64,000 nucleotides of DNA, taken from positions 12,881 through 76,880 of the forward strand of contig CAZSZO010000015.1 of NCBI GenBank assembly GCA_964611125.1, in the 5' to 3' direction. The position numbers and the translations under genes are program-made. The notes beneath the pieces were generated by a model. That model was not told the origin of the DNA. It was given only the letters and a program-made list of their open reading frames with translations, and did not search any database. Numbering within the stretch: the stretch's first letter is position 1; the number at the start of each line of letters is the position of its first letter. Of the stretch, positions 51,503 through 59,956 are shown piece after piece. The DNA comes from JAEUIX01 sp964611125. GTDB taxonomy: Bacteria > Planctomycetota > Phycisphaerae > Phycisphaerales > UBA1924.

Positions 51503-52114
51503 TCAGCGGCGCATTGCGTGGGCGACCTCGTCGGCCAGGACATCGACCACCTGAGCGGCGGCGAGCCCGGCGACCTCAACGGTGACGCCTGCGAGGGCGC
51601 GGTAGAGCGGGTCGCGGTCGTTCAGCAGGCGATCGATCTCTTCCAGAGGCCCGGCGCCGGTGATGGTGGGGCGCTGGGCCAGATTGGTGGCGGCCAGGCG
51701 GGTGCGAAGGGTCGCGCTATCGGCCCGCAGGTAGAACAGCAAGGCCCGCCCGGAGGCCCGCGTCTCCCGCAGCAGCTCGGGGGCGCCGGGGGCGGTGGGT
51801 GTGCCGCCGCCGAGGGCGAGCACGGCTGGGGGTGCGGGGAGGGGGGCGGGCTGGCTGGGGGGGATTGAACTTGGCGGGGGAGTCGGAGCGGGCGCCAGGG
51901 CGCGGGCGAGGGCCGCAGCTTCGAGGGCGCGAAACGCGGGCTGGCCGACCTCGGCCCAGAGCGCGGCGACGCTGGGTCGCCCGGCTTGGGCGGCGACGAG
52001 GTCATCGAGATCGACGAAGGGGCGGCTGAGGCGCCTCGCGAGCAGGCGGCCGACCGTGGTCTTGCCCGAGCCGCGCAAGCCCAGCAGGATGACGAGCGGG
52101 GGCGGAACGGTCAC
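51503..52114 (-). CDS. aroK: shikimate kinase
   Basis: 203 residues; typical enzymes are about 170. It phosphorylates shikimate to shikimate 3-phosphate in aromatic amino acid synthesis. P-loop LGLRGSGKTTVGRLLARRL, FVDLDDLV (substrate Asp), PAFRALE, GGGTP and the adenine lid RPTITGAGPLEEIDRLLNDRDPLYR. A Pro/Ser-rich run (PAPTPPPSSIPPSQPAPLPAPP, about 75-96) is inserted before AVLALGGGTP. The start is GTG 52114. It lies 18 nt after efp, so the two form one transcription unit. Confidence 0.9.
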   Translation of the reverse strand: MTVPPPLVILLGLRGSGKTTVGRLLARRLSRPFVDLDDLVAAQAGRPSVAALWAEVGQPAFRALEAAALARALAPAPTPPPSSIPPSQPAPLPAPPAVLALGGGTPTAPGAPELLRETRASGRALLFYLRADSATLRTRLAATNLAQRPTITGAGPLEEIDRLLNDRDPLYRALAGVTVEVAGLAAAQVVDVLADEVAHAMRR

Positions 52115-52132
52115 GCGGCAGGCTCGCTGCGA

Positions 52133-52687
52133 TCACGCGCGGCTGAGGTACGAGCCGTCGGCGGTGCTGATCTTGACCGTCTCACCGATGGCGATGAAGT
52201 CGGGGAGGCGGGTCCGGAGGCCAGTCTCCATGACGGCGTCCTTCTGGACGTTGGTGACAGTGGCGTTGCGGACCGAGGGGGTGGTGTCCTTGACGGTGAG
52301 CTCGACGGATGCGGGGAGCTCGACCAGGATGGCCCGGCCCTCGTGGAGGAGGACGATGGTCTTGGCGTTGGCGCGGAGGTAGAGGAGGGCGTCGCCGAGG
52401 ACGGCTTCGCTGATGTTGATCTGATCGTAGTTCTCGGTGTCCATGAAGACGCCGTCCTTGCCTTCGGAGTAGAGGTACTCCATCTCGCGCCGGTCGATCT
52501 CGATAACTTCAAGGTCGTCGGAGGAGGAGAGGCGCTTCTCGATGATCTGGCCGGTGAGGACATTGCGGAGCTTGAGCTGGATGAAGGCCCGCAGGTTGCC
52601 GGGGGTGCGGTGCTCGTAGTTGGTGATGACGAAGATCTTGCCGTCCATCTTCACGCCGTAGCCGGGCCGGAGTTCGGTCGCACGCAT
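52133..52687 (-). CDS. efp: translation elongation factor P
   Basis: 184 residues, three EF-P beta domains. EF-P relieves ribosome stalling at polyproline. Visible: RPGYGVKMDGKIFVITNYEHRTPGNLRAFIQLKLRNVLTG, then the OB domains with VELTVKDTTP and ATVTNVQKDAVMETGLRTRLPDFIAIGETVKIST. At the tip of domain 1, where E. coli has PGKGQA with the modified Lys34, this protein has PGNLRA, i.e. Asn31. ATG 52687 (MRATELRPG) is the family start; an in-frame extension to 52798 is not protein-like. The window is rich in Pro-run proteins that would need EF-P. Confidence 0.95.
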   Translation of the reverse strand: MRATELRPGYGVKMDGKIFVITNYEHRTPGNLRAFIQLKLRNVLTGQIIEKRLSSSDDLEVIEIDRREMEYLYSEGKDGVFMDTENYDQINISEAVLGDALLYLRANAKTIVLLHEGRAILVELPASVELTVKDTTPSVRNATVTNVQKDAVMETGLRTRLPDFIAIGETVKISTADGSYLSRA

Positions 52688-52816
52688 GGGTTGAGCCTCA
52701 CCTGAAAGACTGGTTGGGAGCCGGAAATGGCCATCGGTCAGCACCGGGGCGGCTCGGGGCGATCCCGAGCGGCCCTCGGCGGTCAAGAATCCACTCAAGG
52801 GGGCCTATGGTAGGCC

Positions 52817-53557
52817 ATGGCGAGCGGTCCTTCCCCGGCATCTCCTTCCGACGGCCAGCAGGCCATTTACGCCGTGCTTCCCGAGTTGCTGGGCGGGCTG
52901 CCGGCGCCGGTGATCCTGGAGATCGGGGCCCACTACGGCCAGGACACGGTCGACCTGCGAACCCTGTTCCCCACGGCCCGGATGTGGTCCTTCGAGCCCG
53001 ACCCCCGGAACATCTATCGCATCAAGAAAAACGGCATCACCAAGGCCACGACCCTGGTGGAGGCGGCGGTGGGGGACCGTGACGGCACGGCGGAGTTCCT
53101 GCTCTCGAGCGGGCTGCCGCCGCCGGAAGACCCGAACTATCGGCGCGGCCAGACGCGCGAGCCGTGGTCGTACTCATCGTCGCTCAAGAAGCCCCGGGCT
53201 CACCTGGAGCGCGTGCCCTGGGTGAAGTTCGAGAGCAAGGCGACGGTGAGGGTGGTTCGGCTGGACACCTTCGCGGCGGCGGAAAACCTGCGGGAGGTCG
53301 ACTTCATCTGGGCCGATGTGCAGGGCGCCGAGGACCAGATGATCGCCGGCGGGCAGACGCTGCTGGCGGGGACGTCATACCTCTATACCGAGTACAGCGA
53401 TGAGGAGCTGTACGAGGGGCAGATCGGCCTGGGCGAGCTCGTCAAGCGGCTGCCAGGGCGCTGGGAAGTGCTGGAGGACTACGGCAATGACGTGCTGCTG
53501 CGGAACGTGACCAAGATGGGTCCGTGGACCGGGCGGGCCGGGGCGGCGACGCTGTGA
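52817..53557 (+). CDS. FkbM family methyltransferase, first copy
   Basis: 246 residues. SAM-binding motif VILEIGAHYGQDTVDL (about residues 31-47), acidic SFEPDPRNIYRIKKN, then RVVRLDTFAAAENLREVDFIWADVQGAEDQMIAGG, the FkbM signature where methylation of a hydroxyl or sugar substrate is usual. It ends YTEYSDEELYEGQIGLGEL...PGRWEVLEDYGNDVLLRNV. ATG 52817. The gene overlaps the next copy by 4 nt. Acceptor unknown; polysaccharide or glycan modification is likely. Confidence 0.85.
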   Translation: MASGPSPASPSDGQQAIYAVLPELLGGLPAPVILEIGAHYGQDTVDLRTLFPTARMWSFEPDPRNIYRIKKNGITKATTLVEAAVGDRDGTAEFLLSSGLPPPEDPNYRRGQTREPWSYSSSLKKPRAHLERVPWVKFESKATVRVVRLDTFAAAENLREVDFIWADVQGAEDQMIAGGQTLLAGTSYLYTEYSDEELYEGQIGLGELVKRLPGRWEVLEDYGNDVLLRNVTKMGPWTGRAGAATL

Positions 53558-54210
53558 ATGCGATCTACGCCCAGTTGCCGAGGTTTCTGGACTGCGCGGC
53601 GCCGCTGACGGTGGTGGAGATCGGGGCCGCTGACGGGGGCGACACGCGCAACCTGCGGTACACGTTCCCGGCGGCGACGATCTACTTCTTCGAGCCCGAC
53701 CCGCGGAACATCTACCTGATCAAGCGCGACAAGACCGACAAGCTCGCGACGCTGATCGAAGCGGCGGTGGGCGATCGCGACGGCGCGGCGGAGTTTCAGC
53801 TCTCCACCGGGTCGCCGCCGCGGGGGCACCCGCTGTTCGGGGTGAAGGTGTGGTCGTGGTCGTCGTCGCTCAAGCGGCCGGCCAAGCACACGGAGCTGTA
53901 CCCGTGGGTGAAGTTTGACACCACGGCGACGGTGAAGGTGATGCGGCTGGACACCTTCGCCCAGGAGCGCGGGGTGGGGACGATCGACTTCATCTGGGCC
54001 GACGTGCAGGGGGCGGAGGACCAACTGGTGGCGGGTGGTCAGCAGGCCCTGGCGCGGACGCGGTACCTGTACACGGAGTACAGCGAGGCGCAGCTCTACG
54101 AGGGGCAGATCGGGCTGGCGGAGATCCTGCGGCGCATGCCCGGCCGGTGGGAGATCGCCGAGCGGTTCGGGGAGGATGTGCTTCTGCGGAACCTCGACCT
54201 GCAGGGGTGA
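53554..54210 (+). CDS. FkbM family methyltransferase, second copy
   Basis: 218 residues, clearly paralogous to the first copy: shared VxEIGAxxGxDTxxLR, FEPDPRNIYxIKxxK, DFIWADVQGAEDQ, LYTEYSxxxLYEGQIGLxExxxRxPGRWE, and LRN at the end. It starts at GTG 53554 in GTGA overlap with the upstream stop; an in-frame GTG at 53524 would add ten residues. Tandem duplication followed by divergence; the two may act on neighbouring positions of one glycan or form a heterodimer. Confidence 0.83.
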   Translation: MNAIYAQLPRFLDCAAPLTVVEIGAADGGDTRNLRYTFPAATIYFFEPDPRNIYLIKRDKTDKLATLIEAAVGDRDGAAEFQLSTGSPPRGHPLFGVKVWSWSSSLKRPAKHTELYPWVKFDTTATVKVMRLDTFAQERGVGTIDFIWADVQGAEDQLVAGGQQALARTRYLYTEYSEAQLYEGQIGLAEILRRMPGRWEIAERFGEDVLLRNLDLQG

Positions 54211-54237
54211 TGGCGCGGGCGGGCCTACCTTGACGGC

Positions 54238-55386
54238 ATGGCGAAGGCCCCTTCAGGCAAGCCCGGCAAGGTGAGCAAGACGGCGAAGCTGGACAGCGAG
54301 CCGATGCTGGCGGCGGCCCCTGCTGGCGCGGGTGGTTCGCCGTCGTCGCCGGCGGCGGTCGCTGCTCCTATCGGGCTCGATGGCGTGCTGGGGCAGGAGG
54401 CTGCGGTGCGGGCGCTGCGCGGGGCGATGCGGGCGGACCGCGTGCACCACGCGTGGGTCTTTCACGGGCCGGGGGGCGTGGGCAAGTTCACCGCGGCCGC
54501 GGCCTTCGCCCGTGAACTGCTCGACCCGGCGGATGGCTCGCCGACTTCGCTGCAGGTCCGCAGCGGGACGCACCCGGACCTGCACGTGATCCGCAAGGAG
54601 ATGGCGGCGATCGCCCGCGACAGCGACACCCGGTCGCGCAAGCAGACCAACATCCCCCTCGAGGTGCTGCGGGAGTTCCTCATCGAACCCGCGGCCCTCT
54701 CGGCGTCGGTGCGCTCGGCGTCACGGGCGACCAAGGTGTTCATCATCGACGAGGCCGACCTGATGGCCGGCGAGGGCCAGAACGCCCTGCTGAAGACCCT
54801 CGAGGAGCCCCCGCCGGGCTCGGTGATCATTCTGGTGACCAGTGCGCTCGAGCGGCTGCTGCCGACGGTGCGGAGCCGCTGCCAGCCGGTGGGGTTCGCC
54901 CCGCTCGACGACGCGGCGATGGGCCGCTGGCTCGACGGCCGGCCGGAGGCGCCGAGCGATCGCGGGGCGCGGGCGTGGGTGCTCTGGTTCGCGGACGGCT
55001 CGCCGGGCCTGGCGGCCCTGGCGCTCGCCAGCGGGCTGCACGCTTGGCACGAGACGCTCGACCCGCTGCTGAGCGCGGCGGAGGGCGGGGCGTATTCCGC
55101 TGGTCTCGGCCCGGCGATGGCCAAGCTGGTCGACGAGCAGGCGGCGGCGATGCAGAAAGCCAACCCGGATGCGAGCAAGGAGGCGGCCAACCGGGCCTGG
55201 TCGCGCCGGATGTTCATTTATCTGGCCCGCCGGCTGCGCGATCGGGTGCGGAGCAACCCGGCCGGGGCGGAGCGGGCGATCGCGGCGATCGAGCGGTGCC
55301 AGGAGGCGGAGCGGGCGATCAGCGCGAACGTGCGTTTCGCGGATGTGTTTGAGAATCTGTCGGTGCAACTGGCCGCGGGGCGGTGA
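54238..55386 (+). CDS. holB: DNA polymerase III delta' subunit (clamp loader)
   Basis: 382 residues. AAA+ clamp-loader fold: GLDGVLGQEAAVRALRGAMRADRVHHAWVFHGPGGVGKFTAAAAFA (P-loop at about 77-84), IIDEADLMAGEGQNALLKTLEEPPPGS (Walker B), and VRSRCQPVGF sensor word. The zinc-binding Cys of many delta'/DnaX proteins are absent between strand 2 and 3 (LLDPADGSPTSLQVRSGTHPDLHV). An Ala/Pro-rich leader of about 45 residues precedes the fold. Start ATG 54238. Other replication genes are not nearby. Confidence 0.88.
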   Translation: MAKAPSGKPGKVSKTAKLDSEPMLAAAPAGAGGSPSSPAAVAAPIGLDGVLGQEAAVRALRGAMRADRVHHAWVFHGPGGVGKFTAAAAFARELLDPADGSPTSLQVRSGTHPDLHVIRKEMAAIARDSDTRSRKQTNIPLEVLREFLIEPAALSASVRSASRATKVFIIDEADLMAGEGQNALLKTLEEPPPGSVIILVTSALERLLPTVRSRCQPVGFAPLDDAAMGRWLDGRPEAPSDRGARAWVLWFADGSPGLAALALASGLHAWHETLDPLLSAAEGGAYSAGLGPAMAKLVDEQAAAMQKANPDASKEAANRAWSRRMFIYLARRLRDRVRSNPAGAERAIAAIERCQEAERAISANVRFADVFENLSVQLAAGR

Positions 55387-55404
55387 TGGGGCGGCCGGGT
55401 CGCG

Positions 55405-55872
55405 TCAGGCGCTGATGCTCAGCGATGGGCGGTCGGGCGCGCCGGCGAGGTCCTGGTCATGCACGCGGGCCCGGGCGACGTCGGCGTGGCGCCGCTCGTC
55501 GGCCAGGCGCTGCATCAGCTGGAGCCAGGTTTCGCGGTCGTACTCGAGCAGCTCGATGACCTTGTCGGCGAGGTCGGCGTTCTTGCTGTGGCTCGATTCG
55601 ATGAGCTGGTTGATCATGAACAGGTAGAGCGAGCTGACCTTTTCGCACAGGTCGGGGTCGATCTCGGTGCGCATCGAGCTGATCAGCTCGACCAGGATGG
55701 CCCGGCAGCGGGAGTACCCGGCGTGGCACCCTTCGAAGTTCTTGTCGCGGAGGGCGTCGCGCCCCTGGGTGCAGAACTTGATCGCGCCGTCGAGCAGCAT
55801 CAGGCGGAGCTCTTCGGGCGACGCCGTGAGCACCTTCGTCTGGAGGTAGTTGCTGGACTGATCGGTGGGCAT
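55405..55872 (-). CDS. fliS: flagellar export chaperone FliS
   Basis: 155 residues. Four-helix bundle that keeps flagellin unpolymerised. Family words: SNYLQTKVLTASPEELRLMLLDGAIKFCTQGRDAL, NFEGCHAGYSRCRAILVELISSM, LYLFMINQLIESS and EYDRETWLQLMQRLADE. The C-terminus is a short tail with DLAGAPDRPS. ATG 55872. It lies 142 nt downstream of fliD on the same strand, the usual fliD-fliS order. It converges with holB. Confidence 0.93.
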   Translation of the reverse strand: MPTDQSSNYLQTKVLTASPEELRLMLLDGAIKFCTQGRDALRDKNFEGCHAGYSRCRAILVELISSMRTEIDPDLCEKVSSLYLFMINQLIESSHSKNADLADKVIELLEYDRETWLQLMQRLADERRHADVARARVHDQDLAGAPDRPSLSISA

Positions 55873-56014
55873 GGTGGGTTTTATCGGCTCTTGGCGGGGG
55901 CCGGTTCAGGGCCGGGGCGGAAAGCGGAGGCCGGCGAAGGGCCGCCAGGCGGTCGGAGGGGAAGTGGGTGGGGCGGGCGGGGGGCGTACGGGCCCTGGTG
56001 ACCGCCAGGGCCGG

Positions 56015-58900
56015 CTAGATCGCCTTGATGCCGGAGATCGAGCTGGACTGCGTCTGCAGTGCAGCGATGGCCTTCTCCATGGCGGTGAACTTCGCCTCAA
56101 GATTGGTCCGCTTGGAGGCCAGGCGGGTGTCGATCTGGGTGATTCGCGTGTTCTGGAACGTCACCTGGGTGTCGAGCAGCTGGTTCCGCCGGATGAGCAC
56201 GCCATCGATCGGGGCGATGTACTTGTCGATGGTCTGGGCGAGCTTTTCAGCCACGCCGAGCTGTGTAAAGCTGCCTGAGGTGGAGCGCGAGACGGTCACG
56301 CCCGGGATGGCGTTGCCCTGGGCGTCGAGCACCTCGGCCGTCGATGAGCTGGCGGACTGGGCCCGCGCGGCGAAGAGGTCGCGGACGCCGCGAGGATCCT
56401 CGGCGACGGCGGCGCGGAGTTTGGCGTCATCGACGGTGAGCTTGCCCTCGCGGTCGAAGCCGAGGCCGACCTGCACGAGGGAGGTGAACCGGCCCGAGGC
56501 GCCCTGAGCCTGGGAGAGGATCGTCGAGACCAGCGAGGAGCGCAGGGACTGGGTGCTGGATTCGCCCAGCAGCACACCCCGCTTGTCGGTGCTCTGGTCG
56601 TACTTGGACTGGGTGTCGATCCGGCCGACGACGTCGTTAAACGCCTTGACGAAGTCGGCGACCGACTTGGAGATGCCATCGGCGTCGGTGGTCACGGCGA
56701 CCGTGACGGGCGCGGCGTTGGCTGATTTGACGTTGATCGAGACCCCGCTGACGAGGTTGGCGAAGGAGTTGGTCGAGCTGGTCAGGAGGACGGCTCGCGC
56801 GGGGTCGCTGGAGCCGAAGAACACGCGGGCGTTGGTCCCCTCGGTGAGCGTCGAGAGGCCGAGGTCGAGCCCGCCGTCGTCGAGCGTGAAGCGGCCCTGC
56901 TCGCCGCTGCCGCGGGCCGTCAGCGAGAGCCGGAAGGGGGCGGCCGAGGAGCCGTCGGCGATCACGGCCGCGACGGCGTCGACGCCCGCGGCGTTGATCT
57001 TGTCTGCGACCTGCTGCAGCGTGTCGGTGGAGGCGAAGGTCACCGTCCGCTCGAAGGAGCCGTCGATGCGGTTGAGCCCGGCGCCGGTGGCGGAGGACTC
57101 TTTGGCCAGGCCCAGGCTGCGGCCGACCGACCCGCTGACATCGATCACGGAGATCTTGCGGGCGCCCGGGCCGGAGGGCTTGGCGACCTCTTCGAGCAGG
57201 ATGCCGTCGCCGTTGTCGTTGATGCGGGCCCGGACGTTCGAGGAGCCCTGGCTTGAGTTGATGGTGTTGATGACGTCGCCGACGGTGGTGGCGCTGGATG
57301 AGATGGAGATCTCGCGCTGGGCGCCGTAGGAGTCGATCAGCTTGATCTTGCCCGCCCCCACGCCTCGCCCGCCGTTGAGCGACGAGAGCAGGGTGGTGGT
57401 CCCGACGTACTTGCGCTGGGCGCTGGTCCCCTTGACGGACGAGGCGGCGACGCTGTCGGCCTGCAGACCCAGAGCCAGGGCGCCCACTCCGCCGACGGTG
57501 AGGGCGCCGCTTCCCCCGGTGAGGTCGCGGAGCACGAACCCGCGCCCGTCGCTGCCGAGTTCAAGCGAGAGCTTGCCGCCCGAGCCGCTCGAGACATCGG
57601 CGATGAGGTCGCTCACCGAGCCGGTCGTGCCCACCGAGAAATCGAGCTGCGAGCCGTCGCGGGCGGTGACGCTGAACGCGCCCGACGGCAGGCCGGCGCC
57701 GCCCCGCAGGGTGCTGATGAGCGCCGAGTTGATCTTGGTGATCAGGCGCTTGCCCGTGATGGTTCCGGCCCCGCCGTCCGCGCTCCCCAGCAGGCCCAGG
57801 TCGCGCGCCGTTGTTCCAGTCGAGCTCCCTGTGGCGTACTCGGTCACCTCGAAAGTCGTCGCGCCGCTGGTGTTGTCAGTGAGCCTCAGCCCCGTGCCCG
57901 AGGGGTCGATCGACGCCGTGACCTTGCCTCCGCCCTGGGAGTTGATGCGTTCGATCACGCCGCCGAGGGTCGAGACCGCGGTCGCGGTTCGTGCGCCTTC
58001 GCTGCTGTAGATGTCGCCGATATCGATCTGCAGCGATGAGCCGTCGCGGGTCTTGATCACAAAGTCCGGCGTCGCGGATGTTCCGGCGGTCTGGCTGACG
58101 GAGACGCCCAGGCCGTCGTTGAGCGAGCGGAGCGTGGCGCCGGTCCCGAGCTTGTTGATCTGGGCGCCAAAGATCGCCTCGCCGTCGCCCGGGCCCGACG
58201 CGGCGGCCGTCAGCCCCAGACCCGCAGCGGTTCCCGATGATCCGGCGGCGTCGGTGACCGCGATCGTGCCCGCGCCTCCGGCGGAGTCGGTCAGGACCAG
58301 CCGATCGCCGTCGATGGACAGATTGCCGCGCGTGCCGAGGGCGTCGTTGACCGCCTTCACCACTTCGGTGACGGTCTCGGCCCGGCTGAGGTCCACGGTG
58401 GTCGTTGTGCCGCTGGAGTCGCGGATCTGGATCGAGCCGCGCGGCACGCCCGCCCCGCCGTTGAGCGTGGCGAGGCGAGTCTGCGAATCGAGCCGACCCG
58501 CGGCGGGCTCGAAGGAGAACGAAGAGGCGCCCACCGAGGTCTGGGTTGAGTCGGCAAAGCCGCGCGACAGGATCTGCTGCGTCGAGACGAGCCGATCGAC
58601 GGTGAACGTGTAGGAGCCCGCGGTCGCCCCGGCCCCGGCGCTGGCCGTGAGCACATCCTCGTTGCTGCTCGACGCGGCCGAAGCCTCGAAGACCCGGCTG
58701 AGGTTGAACTTGGTCGAAGCGCTCTTGAGCGCGCTGAGGCGCGAGTTGATATCGAGCAGCGCGGTTTGCAGCGACTTGTAGGTGACGATCTGCCTCTGCG
58801 CCGTGTCCTTGGGGCGCCCCTCGATCGCGAGCAGCTGCCTGATGATGGATTCCCGGTCGATTCCGCTGAATGCGCCCACGCTGCTGCTGATACCGCTCAT
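56015..58900 (-). CDS. fliD: flagellar hook-associated protein 2 (filament cap), expanded
   Basis: 961 residues; typical FliD is about 450-650. FliD caps the growing filament and folds flagellin. N-terminal domain: SGIDRESIIRQLLAIEGRPKDTAQRQIVTYKSLQTALLDINSRLSALKSAS (about 13-63). C-terminal domain with SVADFVKAFNDVVGRIDTQSKYD, GVLLGESSTQSLRSSL, and GIGLGFDREGKLTVDDAKLRAAVAEDP-like words, ending in the coiled IDTRLASKRTNLEAKFTAME. Between them are four repeats of the flagellin hook IN type: LNGGAGVPRGSIQIRDSSG, LNDGLGVSVSQTAG, LRGGAGLPSGAFSVTARDG, LNGGRGVGAGKIKLIDSYG. ATG 58900 with GGGAG 6 nt upstream. A GTCGATAA word at 58967-58960 resembles a sigma-28 -10 box, but no matching -35 is seen. 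Confidence 0.93.
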   Translation of the reverse strand: MSGISSSVGAFSGIDRESIIRQLLAIEGRPKDTAQRQIVTYKSLQTALLDINSRLSALKSASTKFNLSRVFEASAASSSNEDVLTASAGAGATAGSYTFTVDRLVSTQQILSRGFADSTQTSVGASSFSFEPAAGRLDSQTRLATLNGGAGVPRGSIQIRDSSGTTTTVDLSRAETVTEVVKAVNDALGTRGNLSIDGDRLVLTDSAGGAGTIAVTDAAGSSGTAAGLGLTAAASGPGDGEAIFGAQINKLGTGATLRSLNDGLGVSVSQTAGTSATPDFVIKTRDGSSLQIDIGDIYSSEGARTATAVSTLGGVIERINSQGGGKVTASIDPSGTGLRLTDNTSGATTFEVTEYATGSSTGTTARDLGLLGSADGGAGTITGKRLITKINSALISTLRGGAGLPSGAFSVTARDGSQLDFSVGTTGSVSDLIADVSSGSGGKLSLELGSDGRGFVLRDLTGGSGALTVGGVGALALGLQADSVAASSVKGTSAQRKYVGTTTLLSSLNGGRGVGAGKIKLIDSYGAQREISISSSATTVGDVINTINSSQGSSNVRARINDNGDGILLEEVAKPSGPGARKISVIDVSGSVGRSLGLAKESSATGAGLNRIDGSFERTVTFASTDTLQQVADKINAAGVDAVAAVIADGSSAAPFRLSLTARGSGEQGRFTLDDGGLDLGLSTLTEGTNARVFFGSSDPARAVLLTSSTNSFANLVSGVSINVKSANAAPVTVAVTTDADGISKSVADFVKAFNDVVGRIDTQSKYDQSTDKRGVLLGESSTQSLRSSLVSTILSQAQGASGRFTSLVQVGLGFDREGKLTVDDAKLRAAVAEDPRGVRDLFAARAQSASSSTAEVLDAQGNAIPGVTVSRSTSGSFTQLGVAEKLAQTIDKYIAPIDGVLIRRNQLLDTQVTFQNTRITQIDTRLASKRTNLEAKFTAMEKAIAALQTQSSSISGIKAI

Positions 58901-59171
58901 GGCTGCTCCCGTTGTTTCCGCAGGCCCCTGCGAGCCTGATGCAACACCTTCGAGCGTGTTTATCGACCCGAGCCGCCGCCCTGCTGAAGTCGAATAACCG
59001 AACAAAGGCCTTTCGGACATGGCCAGGGGCGCTCCCGGTCTCATGAGTTGCAGATTCGGATCCTTGATCGCGTCGCCGCGTGGTCCGAAATACACTCTCG
59101 CCCTCTCTCGCCCCCCTCTTCGAACCCTCTCGCACCCCATCACGACCCCGGATTGAGCGGCCTGGAGCCCC

Positions 59172-59828
59172 ATGGCGCGTGTTTACACCTTGCTGCTGAC
59201 GTTGGCCGCCGCGACGGGTCTGTCCGCCCTGACGGGGATCGCCATGGCCTTGCTCAACGCCCCACCGGCGTGGTTCGCCATCTGCTTTGAGGTGGTGGTG
59301 CTGCTCAGCGCGGTCTTCGGCGTGGTTACCGCCCGCGGGCTGATCAAGGACGGGGTGGCGCTGAGTCTGCTGTGCGTCGGGGGTGCGGTTGGGGTCGCTT
59401 CAGTGCTGGGGTGGTTCAGTTGCGGCCGCCAGTTGATGGGCTGGTCGGTCACGATTCCGCTGCTGCTGCGCCTCGCCGTCGCTGGCGTGTTCACGCTCGC
59501 GGCGGGCGCGGAGGTGCTCAGGCACGATCCGATCCGGGCCGCCGGGTTGCTGGCGCGCGGGGTGGTCGCGGGGGCGCCCGGGGCGGTTGTGCTGTGGGCG
59601 GTTGCGACCGGTCGCCTGACTGCGTGGTTGGCGCCGCTGCCCGGCGCCACTCGGGCGCCGTTGATGTTCTTCGGGGCGCTGGTGGTGGGGGGGCTGGCGT
59701 GCGCGGGCATCCACTGGGTCATCAAGGCGTTCACCGTCGCGAGCGAGGCGGGCGAGCGGGCCAGGGCGGGGGGTGGGGGGGCGGGGCAGGGCGCGGCATC
59801 GGCGTCCGGATCCACGACAGCCGCGTGA
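59172..59828 (+). CDS. multi-pass membrane protein of unknown function
   Basis: 218 residues with about six hydrophobic spans (for example VYTLLLTLAAATGLSALTGIAMALL; AICFEVVVLLSAVFGVV; SVTIPLLLRLAVAGVFTLAAGAEVL; PLMFFGALVVGGLACAGIHWVI). The C-terminus is Gly/Ala/Ser-rich from a G-run. No family recognised. ATG 59172 has GGAG just upstream. The gene is divergent from fliD; 271 nt separate the start codons. Confidence 0.7.
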   Translation: MARVYTLLLTLAAATGLSALTGIAMALLNAPPAWFAICFEVVVLLSAVFGVVTARGLIKDGVALSLLCVGGAVGVASVLGWFSCGRQLMGWSVTIPLLLRLAVAGVFTLAAGAEVLRHDPIRAAGLLARGVVAGAPGAVVLWAVATGRLTAWLAPLPGATRAPLMFFGALVVGGLACAGIHWVIKAFTVASEAGERARAGGGGAGQGAASASGSTTAA

Positions 59829-59862
59829 GCGGCTGGAATCGAGTTCACCCGGCGGGGCAATG

Positions 59863-59893
59863 AAAAAGGACCCCGGCCGAAGCCGGGGCCCTT
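59863..59893 (-). terminator. intrinsic terminator downstream of ahcY
   Basis: On the minus strand: GGCCCCGGC, TTC, GCCGGGGTCC-type stem (59891-59869), then TTTTTC (59868-59863). The stem is about 9-10 bp with one mismatch. It lies about 64 nt after the ahcY stop (59957) and may also end the converging membrane-protein gene. Confidence 0.8.
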
Positions 59894-59956
59894 GAATGGA
59901 TGCAGGAGGCGCCGCGATCGGGCCAAAGCCGCTCGATCGGCCCGGTCGATCGGCAA

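Noticed and set aside
58960..58967. Sigma-28 promoter for fliD
   Set aside because: GTCGATAA matches the -10 box in 7 of 8 positions on the minus strand, but no TAAA-like -35 stands at the required spacing, so it stays a note in the fliD entry.
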